From assembly GCA_905182375.1 (NCBI GenBank), contig CAJJBF010000003.1:62001-126000 (forward strand): a stretch of 64,000 nt of DNA, read 5' to 3'. Position numbers and translations under genes: made by a program. The DNA is from Flammeovirgaceae bacterium UBA4465. Its GTDB lineage: Bacteria; Bacteroidota; Bacteroidia; Cytophagales; Cyclobacteriaceae. Positions 55,085 through 63,837 of the stretch are shown here, piece after piece (the stretch's first letter is position 1; the number at the start of each line of letters is the position of its first letter). Under the pieces are notes generated by a model. It did no database searches. It was not told the DNA's origin and worked only from the letters and a program-made list of their open reading frames with translations.

Positions 55085-55107
55085 AAGTTTAATGTAAATT
55101 AATCAAT

Positions 55108-57075
55108 TTAATATTTGAGTAAATAATCTAACTGTTCAAGTAACCGCTGCTGGGGTAAAAAAATTTGTTCTAAGGCATTAGAAAATGGAACAGGCGTATC
55201 TAAACTCCCCACTCTCAAAACTGGCGCATCCAAATCTTCAAAACAATGAGCCCCTATCCAAGCCGCAATTTCTGCACCGATACCCCCCGTTATGCAATCT
55301 TCATGAAAGACCAAGCTCTTATTGGTTTTCTTTACTGAAGCACTTACCGTTTCTTTATCCCATGGCATCAAAGTACATAAATCTATTATTTCTAGTCCAT
55401 CTACCGTTTTCGATGCTTCTAATGCCCAATGTACGCCCATGCCATAAGTAACTATGGTTAATCGACTCCCTTTCAATGCTACCTGTGCCTTTCCTATTTC
55501 CATCGTATGATAATCCTCTACTACGGGTCCCTTCAAAGATCGATACAAATATTTATGCTCAAAAAAGAGGTAGGGGTTAGGGTCTTCAATCGCCGCACAC
55601 AACAAGCCCTTGGCTGCTGCTGGCGTGGATGGGTATACAATTTTCAAGCCAGGCGTATGAAAAAACCAAGCTTCATTTGATTGTGAGTGAAAGGGGCCGG
55701 CGTTTACACCCGCACCTGTTGGCATTCTTATCACAACGTCTGCATTTTGTGCCCATCGATAATAAGATTTTGCCAAATTATTGACAATTTGATTAAACCC
55801 ACAGGTAACGAAATCTGCAAATTGCATTTCCATTACCGACTTCATGCCCGCAATACTCAGCCCCAAGGTAATCCCCACAATGGCTGATTCGCATAAAGGT
55901 GTATTTCGAATCCGTAGAGGTCCAAATTGTTCTAAAAATCCTTCCGAAATTTTAAAAACTCCTCCATACTCTGCAATATCCTGTCCTAAAAATACAAGCT
56001 CCTTATGACGCTCCAAACTTTGCCGAAGACCTTCTGAAATGGCATCAACATATCTAATCTCTCTAGTTGTTGGCTCTAAATCCCTATTTTTTTGAGTGAA
56101 TGGCGCATAAACATCAGCGAGTTCCTGTTCCGGATTCACCGTTAATGGGGCTTCGCTGAAGGCCTGTTTAACCTCCATATTAATCTCTTTTTTAATATCC
56201 TCTTTAAGAGTTTCTAAAACATCCGAGTCAATTCCTGACTCAATTAAGAAAGATTCATAATTGACAATAGGATCTTTTTTTGCCCAATAGTCCATCAACT
56301 CTTTCGGGACGTATTTAGTCCCCGAAGCCTCCTCATGGCCTCGCATTCTAAACGTTTTTGCCTCAAAAATGACGGGTCGAGGTCGTTCTCTTATCGAATC
56401 ACATACCTTTTCAAGTTCATTCATGACCTCTAAGATATTGTTCCCATCTACAGAAATAGCTTCTATTCCGTAAGCCGGACCTTTCACCAAAAATGAATCA
56501 AAATTAAACTGTTGGTTACTGGGAGTTGAAAGGCCATAGCCATTATTTTCGATGACAAAAATTACAGGTAAATTCCAAACCGAAGCGACATTAACAGCTT
56601 CATGGAAATCTCCTTGACTCGTACCCCCATCACCTGTGAAAACAAGGGTCACCTTTCCCTTTTTTTGTATCAAATCAGCCAATGCAATCCCATCCGCAAC
56701 CCCAAGTTGTGGGCCCAAATGAGAGATCATCCCAACCAAGTGATGTTCTTGGGTACCAAAATGGAAGGAACGATCCCGACCTTTGGTAAATCCATTGGCT
56801 TTCCCTTGAAATTGGCTAAATAGCTTTCCCAATGGGACTTTTCTTGTGGTAAATATCCCTAAATTTCGGTGCATAGGTAAAAGGTATTCCGAATCCTTCA
56901 AGCACAAGGCAGCGCCAACACTGATGGCTTCTTGGCCAATTCCTGAAAACCATTTGGTTATTTTACCTTGCCTTAGCAGGATTAACATCTTTTCTTCAAT
57001 CAGACGGGGCGTAACCAGTTCTTGGTAAATTTCGATCAACCTTCTTTCTGATCTTTTATTGGGTTCAAATTTCAT
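55108..57075 (-). CDS. 2-oxoacid dehydrogenase E1, fused alpha-beta chain
   Basis: A TPP-dependent E1 of 655 residues in which the alpha and beta chains are fused. About 1-320 is the alpha part: GQEAISVGAALCL, the TPP/Mg motif FTGDGGTSQGDFHEAVN and ENNGYGLSTP. About 335-655 is the beta part: FLGQDIAEYGGVFKISEGF, ESAIVGITLGLSIAGMKSV and HEDCITGGIGAEIAAWIG. It probably belongs to a branched-chain or pyruvate-type complex in the cytoplasm; the E2 and E3 genes are not here. Its lipoyl cofactor would need LipA, encoded nearby. Confidence 0.93.
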   Translation of the reverse strand: MKFEPNKRSERRLIEIYQELVTPRLIEEKMLILLRQGKITKWFSGIGQEAISVGAALCLKDSEYLLPMHRNLGIFTTRKVPLGKLFSQFQGKANGFTKGRDRSFHFGTQEHHLVGMISHLGPQLGVADGIALADLIQKKGKVTLVFTGDGGTSQGDFHEAVNVASVWNLPVIFVIENNGYGLSTPSNQQFNFDSFLVKGPAYGIEAISVDGNNILEVMNELEKVCDSIRERPRPVIFEAKTFRMRGHEEASGTKYVPKELMDYWAKKDPIVNYESFLIESGIDSDVLETLKEDIKKEINMEVKQAFSEAPLTVNPEQELADVYAPFTQKNRDLEPTTREIRYVDAISEGLRQSLERHKELVFLGQDIAEYGGVFKISEGFLEQFGPLRIRNTPLCESAIVGITLGLSIAGMKSVMEMQFADFVTCGFNQIVNNLAKSYYRWAQNADVVIRMPTGAGVNAGPFHSQSNEAWFFHTPGLKIVYPSTPAAAKGLLCAAIEDPNPYLFFEHKYLYRSLKGPVVEDYHTMEIGKAQVALKGSRLTIVTYGMGVHWALEASKTVDGLEIIDLCTLMPWDKETVSASVKKTNKSLVFHEDCITGGIGAEIAAWIGAHCFEDLDAPVLRVGSLDTPVPFSNALEQIFLPQQRLLEQLDYLLKY

Positions 57076-57137
57076 GATTCAAAAAATTTCGAAAAAGACT
57101 TTGTAAAGATGGTACACTCTTATGAATTTTTAGATGT

Positions 57138-57145
57138 TATTTTTG
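57138..57145 (+). promoter_or_regulatory. -7 element for the M16 peptidase gene
   Basis: TATTTTTG matches TAnnTTTG exactly, 16 bases before the ATG at 57162. No TTG is found at the correct spacing upstream. Confidence 0.4.
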
Positions 57146-57161
57146 TATTTCATAATGGCTT

Positions 57162-58391
57162 ATGATTGAATTCGAAAAATTTAAATTAACCAATGGCCTT
57201 GAGGTAGTTCTTCATCAGGACAAAACCTCTTCGTTGGTCTGCTTGAACACCCTATACAAAGTGGGCTCTAAAAATGAAGATCCTAATAAAACTGGCTTTG
57301 CCCATCTTTTTGAACACTTGATGTTTGGGGGATCCAAGCATATTCCTAATTTTGATAGCCCCTTGCAAGCTGTAGGAGGTGATAATAATGCCTTCACAAG
57401 CAGTGACATTACCAATTATTATACCACTGTTCCTGCAAACAATATAGAAACTGGTTTCTGGCTTGAATCAGATCGGATGTTAGCATTATCATTTGAAGAG
57501 CAAGTACTCGAAAGAGAGAAAAATGTGGTCGTTGAAGAATTTAAACAACGCTACCTCAATCAACCCTATGGAGATGTTTGGTTGAAATTGAGCCCTGCAG
57601 CCTACCAATTACACCCATATCGTTGGCCAACCATCGGAAAAGAAATTTCCCATATTGAAAATATAAATATGGAAGAGGTAAAGGCGTTTTTTGATACTTA
57701 CTATGCCCCCTCCAACGCGGTATTGGTCATTGCAGGTAATATTAACCTCTTAGAGGCGCAGCGACTTTGTGCCAAATGGTTTGCACCTATTGAGGATCGA
57801 AGTGTGAACAAGCGTATCATCCCCTTGGAGCCAAAGCAGATTCAGCATCGGCACATCAATTTAAGGGCCCAAGTTCCCCAAAATGCTATTTATAAAGCCT
57901 ACCACATGCCAGGCAGGGCCTGCAAACAATATCAAGCAAATGATTTGCTCTCAGATATTTTAGGCAGAGGCAAGTCTTCTCTTTTACACCAGCGCGGTGT
58001 TAAAAAATCACAGGTTTTTTCTTCCTTATCTTCTTACGTAACCGGAACTATAGACCCAGGGCTTATGATTATTAGTGGTCGGCTCAGTGAAAATATTACT
58101 TTTGAGACCGCTGAAAAAACACTTGATGATGCTTTTCAAGAACTAAAGACTCAACCTGCTGAATCACTCCAAAAAGTTAAAAATATGGCCACCTCATCCA
58201 TCACTTTTGGAGAGATCGATTTATTAAATAGGGCCATGAGTTTAGCTTATAACACCCATTTGGGAAATACCGATTTAGTCAATAAAGAGATTGACATCGT
58301 TGAAGCGGTAACTGAAAAAGAAATAAGTGCTGCCATCCATAGTACCTTACTTGAATCAAATTGTACCACATTGTATTATCATAAAAATTAA
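57162..58391 (+). CDS. M16-family zinc peptidase
   Basis: A 409-residue M16B (pitrilysin-like) peptidase. The catalytic HxxEH is HLFEH (about 47-51, in GFAHLFEHLMFGG), with the downstream Glu ligand in REKNVVVEEFKQRY. Two M16 half-domains follow, containing YYAPSNAVLVIAGNI and an Arg-Gly rich loop (LGRGKSSLLHQRG). There is no signal peptide, so it is probably cytoplasmic or a partner of a non-catalytic subunit, though no such partner is next door. ispF begins four bases after the stop. Confidence 0.92.
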   Translation: MIEFEKFKLTNGLEVVLHQDKTSSLVCLNTLYKVGSKNEDPNKTGFAHLFEHLMFGGSKHIPNFDSPLQAVGGDNNAFTSSDITNYYTTVPANNIETGFWLESDRMLALSFEEQVLEREKNVVVEEFKQRYLNQPYGDVWLKLSPAAYQLHPYRWPTIGKEISHIENINMEEVKAFFDTYYAPSNAVLVIAGNINLLEAQRLCAKWFAPIEDRSVNKRIIPLEPKQIQHRHINLRAQVPQNAIYKAYHMPGRACKQYQANDLLSDILGRGKSSLLHQRGVKKSQVFSSLSSYVTGTIDPGLMIISGRLSENITFETAEKTLDDAFQELKTQPAESLQKVKNMATSSITFGEIDLLNRAMSLAYNTHLGNTDLVNKEIDIVEAVTEKEISAAIHSTLLESNCTTLYYHKN

Positions 58392-58395
58392 GTCT

Positions 58396-58881
58396 ATGAA
58401 ACCTGCTATTAAAATTGGCTATGGCTATGACGTTCATCAGCTTGCCTCTCAAGTGGACTTCTGGCTGGGGGGTATCAAAATTCCCCATACCCACGGAGCG
58501 ATCGGTCATTCTGATGCAGACGTATTGATTCATGTCATTTGCGACGCCCTACTTGGGGCTGCCAACTTACGTGATATCGGCTTTCACTTTTCTGATAAAG
58601 ATCCGAAATTCAAAGGCATTGATAGTAAACTATTGTTGAAAGAAGTCATGAATCTCATTGATGAAAAAGGTTTTAAAATTGGAAATATTGATACCACAAT
58701 ATGCCTGCAAGAACCTAAGATCGGACCTTATATTAAGGATATAAAAACCTGTCTGTCTGAGGTGATGGATCTAGATAAAGCAGATATCTCAATCAAAGCT
58801 ACCACGACCGAAGCCCTTGGATTTGTAGGTAAAAAAGAGGGCGTTGCCGCACACGCCGTAGTCCTTATCTATAAAGATTAA
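58396..58881 (+). CDS. ispF: 2-C-methyl-D-erythritol 2,4-cyclodiphosphate synthase
   Basis: Fifth enzyme of the MEP isoprenoid pathway, 161 residues. Zinc and substrate motifs are all visible: GYGYDVHQL, LGGIKIPHTHGAIGHSDADV (Asp and His ligands), LRDIGFHFSDKDPKFKGIDS, and SIKATTTEALGFVGKKEG. The start is ATG 58396, giving the family N-terminus; the longer frame overlaps M16. It sits in a three-gene run M16, ispF, MnmD-like. Confidence 0.97.
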   Translation: MKPAIKIGYGYDVHQLASQVDFWLGGIKIPHTHGAIGHSDADVLIHVICDALLGAANLRDIGFHFSDKDPKFKGIDSKLLLKEVMNLIDEKGFKIGNIDTTICLQEPKIGPYIKDIKTCLSEVMDLDKADISIKATTTEALGFVGKKEGVAAHAVVLIYKD

Positions 58882-58888
58882 AAGCAGC

Positions 58889-59605
58889 ATGATTCCTTCA
58901 AATGCTGAAAATGATGATAAAAAAGTATCTCTAAAATCCCCCAACTTGGAACTGATTACTACTGGAGATGGTTCGTCATCCATATTGAATACGGAATTAA
59001 ATGATTTTTATCATTCAACGAAAGGAGCCATTGGAGAATCTCTGCATGTTTACATTGAGCAAGGTCTTGACTATTTTATAAAAATAGACCCTTCCTGCAA
59101 GCATATTAAGATTCTCGAAATCGGATTTGGAACAGGATTGAATGCCCTACTCGCCATCAATTGGGCACAAGACAACCCATGTCTAGTTGATTATGAAAGC
59201 TTAGAGACCCATTCCTTACCTGCAGCCATTTATACACAGTTGCAATTCAAAAATTGGTCTAAAAATGTGGCCAAGATTCATCAATGCGAATGGGGGGTTA
59301 CTCATAGCATCAATAAGGCCTTTAAGCTGACCAAGCATAGCACGTCACTTGAAAAATTCAAACAGATGGCCTCCTATTACGATGTGATTTTTTTTGATGC
59401 TTTTAGCCCGTCAAAACAGCCCAGTATTTGGTGCCAATCGAATTTAAAAAAATGCTTTAACTATCTCAAAAAAAATGGGGTTTTGGTTACCTACTGCGCA
59501 CAAGGGCAATTCAAAAGAGATTTAATAGAGGTCGGATTTGAGATCGAAACGTTACCTGGTGCTATGGGGAAATGGGAAATGGTCCGTGCCCAAAAAGTTA
59601 CTTAG
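58889..59605 (+). CDS. mnmD: MnmD-like tRNA methyltransferase
   Basis: SAM-dependent methyltransferase of the DUF752/MnmD family, 238 residues. MnmD methylates the 5-aminomethyl-2-thiouridine at the wobble base in tRNA and corresponds to the methyltransferase half of E. coli MnmC. Marks: ILEIGFGTGLNALLAINW (motif I), YYDVIFFDAFSPSKQPSIW, GVLVTYCAQGQFKRDL, and GAMGKWEMVRAQ at the end. The FAD-dependent oxidase domain of bifunctional MnmC is absent. Its stop overlaps by eight bases the convergent DUF4249 gene. Confidence 0.9.
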   Translation: MIPSNAENDDKKVSLKSPNLELITTGDGSSSILNTELNDFYHSTKGAIGESLHVYIEQGLDYFIKIDPSCKHIKILEIGFGTGLNALLAINWAQDNPCLVDYESLETHSLPAAIYTQLQFKNWSKNVAKIHQCEWGVTHSINKAFKLTKHSTSLEKFKQMASYYDVIFFDAFSPSKQPSIWCQSNLKKCFNYLKKNGVLVTYCAQGQFKRDLIEVGFEIETLPGAMGKWEMVRAQKVT

Positions 59606-60560
59606 GCTGCTCTAATCTTTGTTTGCCAGCCTCTTCTTGGGCCTTTTGGGCAATCTCAGAGGTCAATACTTGCTCTAAAGATGATATCGCCGATACATTA
59701 AAGAAGCCGACGGGATGAATAGTTGAGTTCACATCCTCATTCATCAAATTAGTTGACACATTTGAAAATGGTGGCGCAAACAAAGCCCCAAATCCACCCG
59801 AGCGAACCGTTTGAATCTTTACTTCATTAAGAAAATAAAAAGCCGACTCACTGATAGAAAGAATTTCGACATAGATCGTATCTCCAATCGAATAAGGTGG
59901 CTCAATCAATGCCTCACCTGCCTCATCTGTGTCAAAAGGATTGATCAATTCTTGTATTGGTTGAATAAAGACCTGACCATCTATGTTCCCCCCTGCACTG
60001 AAACCCGCATCATAGGCGATGTTTATTTCACTTGCCTTATTGAGATATAATCCATTTTTCCAAGCTTTTATCCAATAGGTATTGCCCGCTCCCGCTAAAT
60101 CCGTAGCGACTACCTCAGCCAAATAATAATCCTCATCTGTAGAAAAGTCTTCCTTTTGATACTTAAAGGTAATTGAATCCACAGGGGGCACTGGATTCAT
60201 TTCTGAAGTTCCACTAAATCGTATTCCGTCAATGGATACATTCAGCTGATAAGAAGTCCCCACTTGCAGAAATGAGGTACTTAAAGAATCTCCCCAGACA
60301 TATCCTTCCGCCGATTCTTCAAAATCATATCTATTTCCATCTTCATCGGTCAGATACACTTCGGCTCCAGAAAGAAGTTTCGGAAGCTCGGACATGAAAT
60401 AATTATTGGATTTAGATAAAAATATCTTTTGGCTTCCGGGCAAATCATTGAGCCATGCATCTACCACATATTGTTCTAGACTAGGTTCAAGTTCAGGATA
60501 GATGATGTTCTCACAAGCAAAAAAAGCAAAAACAATGAGCAAAATAAATATTTTTTTCAT
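59598..60560 (-). CDS. DUF4249 outer-membrane-associated lipoprotein
   Basis: Lipoprotein of 320 residues in the DUF4249 family, which in Bacteroidota usually accompanies a TonB-dependent receptor. The lipobox is AFFAC (Cys 16). Early in the mature part is the typical LEQYVVDAWLNDLPGSQKI, then GAEVYLTDEDG and an Ig-like beta-rich body. Its function is unproven; a surface-exposed partner of the receptor is the usual inference. It begins three bases after the receptor stop, so both are one operon. Confidence 0.86.
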   Translation of the reverse strand: MKKIFILLIVFAFFACENIIYPELEPSLEQYVVDAWLNDLPGSQKIFLSKSNNYFMSELPKLLSGAEVYLTDEDGNRYDFEESAEGYVWGDSLSTSFLQVGTSYQLNVSIDGIRFSGTSEMNPVPPVDSITFKYQKEDFSTDEDYYLAEVVATDLAGAGNTYWIKAWKNGLYLNKASEINIAYDAGFSAGGNIDGQVFIQPIQELINPFDTDEAGEALIEPPYSIGDTIYVEILSISESAFYFLNEVKIQTVRSGGFGALFAPPFSNVSTNLMNEDVNSTIHPVGFFNVSAISSLEQVLTSEIAQKAQEEAGKQRLEQPK

Positions 60561-60563
60561 TTC

Positions 60564-62951
60564 CTAAAATTTAAAATTATAAGAAAAAGCAGGCACAAAA
60601 GAACCAATAATAGAAATTTGAGAAGCCATGGTCTCTACGAGTTCATCAATAGGCTGCCTATCTGAGCCTTGAGAAAACATGATGGCAAATGGATTTCTTC
60701 TGTTGTAAACATTGTAAACTGAAAACACGAAATAATCAGTATTCTTTCTGCCTTTCTTACCAAAATATACATTGTCCCAAGTAACTGAAACATCCAATCT
60801 ATGATAATCAGGTATGCGAACATTCCCGCGCTCATTTTTTAACAATGGAATGACATAACCTTGTTGTGAAAAGCGATCGTTAGGAAAGGTAGTTGGCGTT
60901 CCTGAGAGATAACTAAAAACACCTGAAAGCGTTATTCTGTCATTGATTTGATAATTATTTGTGATTTTTAAATTATGCCTTTGGTCAAATCTATTGGGAT
61001 ACCATTGCCCTTTTCTTTCAGCCATATCAGTGCCATAATTAACGCCATCGATCTTCAACTCCGATTTTCCTAAAGTATAACTGATCCAACCATTGAAGCG
61101 CCCACGTATTTTTCTCAAATACAATTCCAATCCATAAGCCCGACCATCTCCTGAAAGCAGGTCCCCTTCCAAAAACTCATTGATCAAGATATCGGCACCA
61201 TCAATATAGTCAACCTGATTTTTATTCCATTTATAATAAACCTCTGCAGAGGTTTCAAACAAGTTCCCCTGCAAATTCTTAAAATATCCCACAGCGATCT
61301 GACTTCCCGTCTGAGGTTTAATATTATTGGTGCTTGGCTGCCAGACATCAATAGGTGTTGCCGCTACAGTATTGGAAATCAAATGTATGAACTGATTCAT
61401 TCGGTTGTAGCTCCCCTTAATCGAACTCGTAGAGTTCAAGGTATAACGCATAGAAGCTCGAGGCTCTAAAACCTCATAATGAGCAATGGTTTCCATGTTA
61501 TCATATGACTGTGTTCCAATCCATGGTTTTCTTTCTCCGGGAATCGCTGTTCCGTAAGAATAAGAATTACCTCCGCCTAAATAACGAAAAGAGGATATTC
61601 TAAGACCATATTGGGTACTTAAACGGTCATTGATTTTTTGATTATTCCCAAAATAAACCGATGTCTCAAGAGATTTTTTTTTATCTAAACTGATATCTGA
61701 AATAAACCCATCACTGACACCAATCGCATTGGCCGGTTCAAATTCATAAAACAAAAATTCTGCTCCAAAAACAATCTCATTTTGAGCATTAAGGAAATAA
61801 TTAAATTCAGGTTTAAAATCGTAGGTCTTAATATTTGATGACCAATCGAATGTATCTGAAGCATCGTCACCAAAACTAAATCCGTAATCATAATCAGAAA
61901 ATACGCCAGTAAAATTGGAAAATAATTTATCGCTAAAAAGGTGATTCCATCTGATCGTTCCTGTTTGGTTACCCCAATCAAAGCCTTGTCGTTCATCAAA
62001 CTTAAATACATCTCGACCAAAATATCCGGATAGATAGACCCTATTTCTGTCATCTATATCCCAATTTGCCTTTGCGGTTAGGTCATAAAAATACAACGCC
62101 GCTCCATTGTCAAATACGTCTGTAAAGGGTTTTGCTAACACGTCCACGTAAGACCTTCGGCCTGCCAGAATAAAGGATGCTTCTTCCTTTTTAATCGGGC
62201 CTTCCACCGAGAATCTACTAAAAATAGTTCCAACACCTCCATTCAATTCATAACCTTTATTATTCCCCTCCTTCATCCTTATGTCCAGAATCGATGCCAA
62301 CCTTCCTCCATAACGAGGAGGAATACCCCCTTTATATAATTTAACGTCTTTGACCGCATCCGGATTAAACACGGAGAAAAATCCAAATAAATGTGAGGTT
62401 TGATATACGGGGGCTTCATCCAAGAGCACTAAATTTTGGCCGGCACCACCACCTCTCACATTAAAACCAGAGGCCCCTTCACCCACCGTACTTACCCCAG
62501 GCAACAACTGAATACTTTTAATGATATCTACTTCTCCAGCAAAAGTGGGCACTTTCAATATTGATTTGATATCTAGCTTAGCTGTGCTCATTTCTACATC
62601 GCTGATATTGGCATCTTCACGATTTGCTGACACCACCACCGAATTCAACTCCTTTTCAATCTCTACAAGTTCAATATCAAGACGCATATTCTCTGTCAGC
62701 GTCAAAACCATATTCTGCGTATTAAAACCAACATATCTGAATTCAACGTCATAAGTGCCTGGAGGAACACTTAAAGAATAGAAACCATACACATTGGTAA
62801 CTGCTCCACCTTCCACTTGTTTAATGTAGACTAACGCCCCAACAAGAGATTCCCCATTGGCTGCATCGCTAATTTCACCGTTTAATGTGACCATTTGCTG
62901 CGCAGACAACCAACTGGCATTGAAGAATATAATTAAAAAAAGTAGCCTCAT
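60564..62951 (-). CDS. TonB-dependent receptor with carboxypeptidase-like N-domain
   Basis: Outer-membrane TonB-dependent receptor, 795 residues. After the signal (LLFLIIFFNASWLSAQ) comes a carboxypeptidase-regulatory-like domain (about 20-105, GEISDAANGESLVGALVYIK). Next is the plug (about 125-225, with SIQLLPGVSTVGEGASGFNV and KGGIPPRYGGRLAS), then the 22-strand barrel, ending FVPAFSYNFKF. I take ATG 62951 as start: the longer frame to 63020 adds a non-signal extension. Substrate unknown; the DUF4249 partner distinguishes it from SusC/SusD polysaccharide systems. Confidence 0.92.
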   Translation of the reverse strand: MRLLFLIIFFNASWLSAQQMVTLNGEISDAANGESLVGALVYIKQVEGGAVTNVYGFYSLSVPPGTYDVEFRYVGFNTQNMVLTLTENMRLDIELVEIEKELNSVVVSANREDANISDVEMSTAKLDIKSILKVPTFAGEVDIIKSIQLLPGVSTVGEGASGFNVRGGGAGQNLVLLDEAPVYQTSHLFGFFSVFNPDAVKDVKLYKGGIPPRYGGRLASILDIRMKEGNNKGYELNGGVGTIFSRFSVEGPIKKEEASFILAGRRSYVDVLAKPFTDVFDNGAALYFYDLTAKANWDIDDRNRVYLSGYFGRDVFKFDERQGFDWGNQTGTIRWNHLFSDKLFSNFTGVFSDYDYGFSFGDDASDTFDWSSNIKTYDFKPEFNYFLNAQNEIVFGAEFLFYEFEPANAIGVSDGFISDISLDKKKSLETSVYFGNNQKINDRLSTQYGLRISSFRYLGGGNSYSYGTAIPGERKPWIGTQSYDNMETIAHYEVLEPRASMRYTLNSTSSIKGSYNRMNQFIHLISNTVAATPIDVWQPSTNNIKPQTGSQIAVGYFKNLQGNLFETSAEVYYKWNKNQVDYIDGADILINEFLEGDLLSGDGRAYGLELYLRKIRGRFNGWISYTLGKSELKIDGVNYGTDMAERKGQWYPNRFDQRHNLKITNNYQINDRITLSGVFSYLSGTPTTFPNDRFSQQGYVIPLLKNERGNVRIPDYHRLDVSVTWDNVYFGKKGRKNTDYFVFSVYNVYNRRNPFAIMFSQGSDRQPIDELVETMASQISIIGSFVPAFSYNFKF

Positions 62952-63246
62952 GTTAGTAAAAAAAGTAACTGTAATTATGATTTCTGGTCTATTTCCGGCT
63001 TGTTTGTCTTTATGGGGCAATATTAATATTTAAAATTACCATGACTAAACTATTGCTCAGTTAATTTAAAAAGAGGAATTTAAAAATTAACCGAAACACC
63101 TACACAAAAATCTTATAATATTTGATCTTCTTAACAACTAAAGGACAAACACATCTTTAGCTGTCATCGTTCACTCAAAGACTTGGATTCATATAAAAAT
63201 CCATTTCATCCAAAAAAATTTTATGTTTTTTATACATTGGTAGGAT
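62952..63246. other. Upstream region of the TonB receptor, no assigned gene
   Basis: About 295 AT-rich bases. On the minus strand, from high to low coordinates, they contain only a 20-residue ORF (MYKKHKIFLDEMDFYMNPSL) and a weak promoter-like TAATATTG near 63023-63030 before the receptor. A stretch at about 63134-63160 (ACTAAAGGACAAACACATCT) has slight similarity to one arm of the repeat pair further on. I see nothing firm. Confidence 0.4.
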
Positions 63247-63348
63247 TCATTTTGTTTGATGCAATGAAATTATATTACTCACAATCAATAGCAATAATGC
63301 GCAGGTTGACATTACGATAAGTATCAGAAGAAATTCGATTTTTTTCAT
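63247..63348 (-). CDS. Possible 33-residue membrane peptide
   Basis: A short ORF starting MKKIEFLLILIVMSTCALLL and ending SLHQTK: a positively charged start, one strongly hydrophobic segment with a single Cys at 16, and a short polar tail. It is typical in form for a small membrane peptide or an isolated signal sequence. It is encoded 45 bases after the stop of the repeat-associated peptide ORF on the same strand. Coding is supported only by composition, so confidence is low. Confidence 0.35.
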   Translation of the reverse strand: MKKIEFLLILIVMSTCALLLLIVSNIISLHQTK

Positions 63349-63393
63349 TTTACTTTGCCCTTTCTATGTTACTAGCTCTCTTTTTGATTCCAA

Positions 63394-63495
63394 TCAATTC
63401 TTTTGGCTGATTTCAAAAAAAGGCATCCCACCACAGAATGCCATTAAACCAACTAAAGGAGAAGGATCTCCAAACCCTATTACTAAATCACTCAT
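63394..63495 (-). CDS. Possible 33-residue peptide over repeat copy 1
   Basis: A short ORF (MSDLVIGFGDPSPLVGLMAF, then CGGMPFFEISQKN) covering repeat copy 1 on the minus strand. It shares AFCGGM-x-FF-x-IS with the ORF over copy 2, and the Ser of that block uses unrelated codons (AGC versus TCG). This mildly favours coding. Against it, a perfect -7 box lies two bases before its ATG, so transcripts from there would lack the start codon. Confidence 0.28.
   Translation of the reverse strand: MSDLVIGFGDPSPLVGLMAFCGGMPFFEISQKN
63411..63482 (-). repeat. Two-hairpin element, copy 1
   Basis: First copy of a repeated element of about 72 bases. On the minus strand it reads a hairpin GGAGA/TCTCC (63458-63471), a spacer, then a hairpin GGCAT/ATGCC (63422-63442) and a run of seven T. 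The core of about 20 bases (CATTCTGTGGTGGGATG) is identical in copy 2. It could be a small RNA ending in its own terminator. Confidence 0.6.
63415..63442 (-). terminator. Terminator-like hairpin with U-run, repeat copy 1
   Basis: Minus strand: GGCAT, an 11-base loop, ATGCC, then seven T (complement of 63421-63415). The stem is short (five pairs), so the strength is uncertain. Confidence 0.45.
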
Positions 63496-63496
63496 A

Positions 63497-63504
63497 CAAA
63501 ATTA
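63497..63504 (-). promoter_or_regulatory. -7 promoter element just upstream of repeat copy 1
   Basis: Minus-strand TAATTTTG matches TAnnTTTG exactly; a TTTTG lies about 24 bases further upstream. It would start a transcript near 63490 that ends at the T-run near 63415, a small RNA of about 75 bases. Confidence 0.4.
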
Positions 63505-63732
63505 AAAAAGTAATTTAATAGACTAATCCAAAAGGTTTCGAAGTATCTAAATATCAATCTCAACGGTTCAAACACACTTTTAAATTAGTTAAAACGAGAA
63601 AAGGAGAAGTCTATCAGTTTGCAATAATATTGAATCTTAAATCATGGTTTATTTTAATGATGTGAGCAAATAATATCGAAGGATAGAGATTAAATGGCCC
63701 TTTCAAAAGGTCAAGAAGTTTTCACACTTTAA
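63505..63732. other. Spacer between the two repeat copies, no gene seen
   Basis: AT-rich sequence with stop codons in all frames at short intervals. It contains a near-palindrome CCTTTCAAAAGG (about 63700-63711) and no clear ORF, tRNA or known RNA motif. Confidence 0.4.
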
Positions 63733-63837
63733 TCAACAACCACCACATCTGTCTTTAATCGAAATCACAAAAAAAGACATCCCACCACAGAATGCCTTTA
63801 TAACAACCAACCACTGGAGAAGTATCTCCAAAACCAT
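63733..63837 (-). CDS. Possible 34-residue peptide over repeat copy 2
   Basis: A short ORF (MVLEILLQWLVVIKAFCGGM, then SFFVISIKDRCGGC), matching the copy 1 ORF only in the block AFCGGM-x-FF-x-IS. Its N-terminal half lies in a different frame relative to copy 1, because the spacer between hairpins differs by four bases. That weakens a shared coding role. Confidence 0.2.
   Translation of the reverse strand: MVLEILLQWLVVIKAFCGGMSFFVISIKDRCGGC

Noticed and set aside
55185..57028. Several plus-strand ORFs of 60-88 residues opposite the E1 fusion
   Set aside because: Shadows of the conserved minus-strand gene; no independent features.
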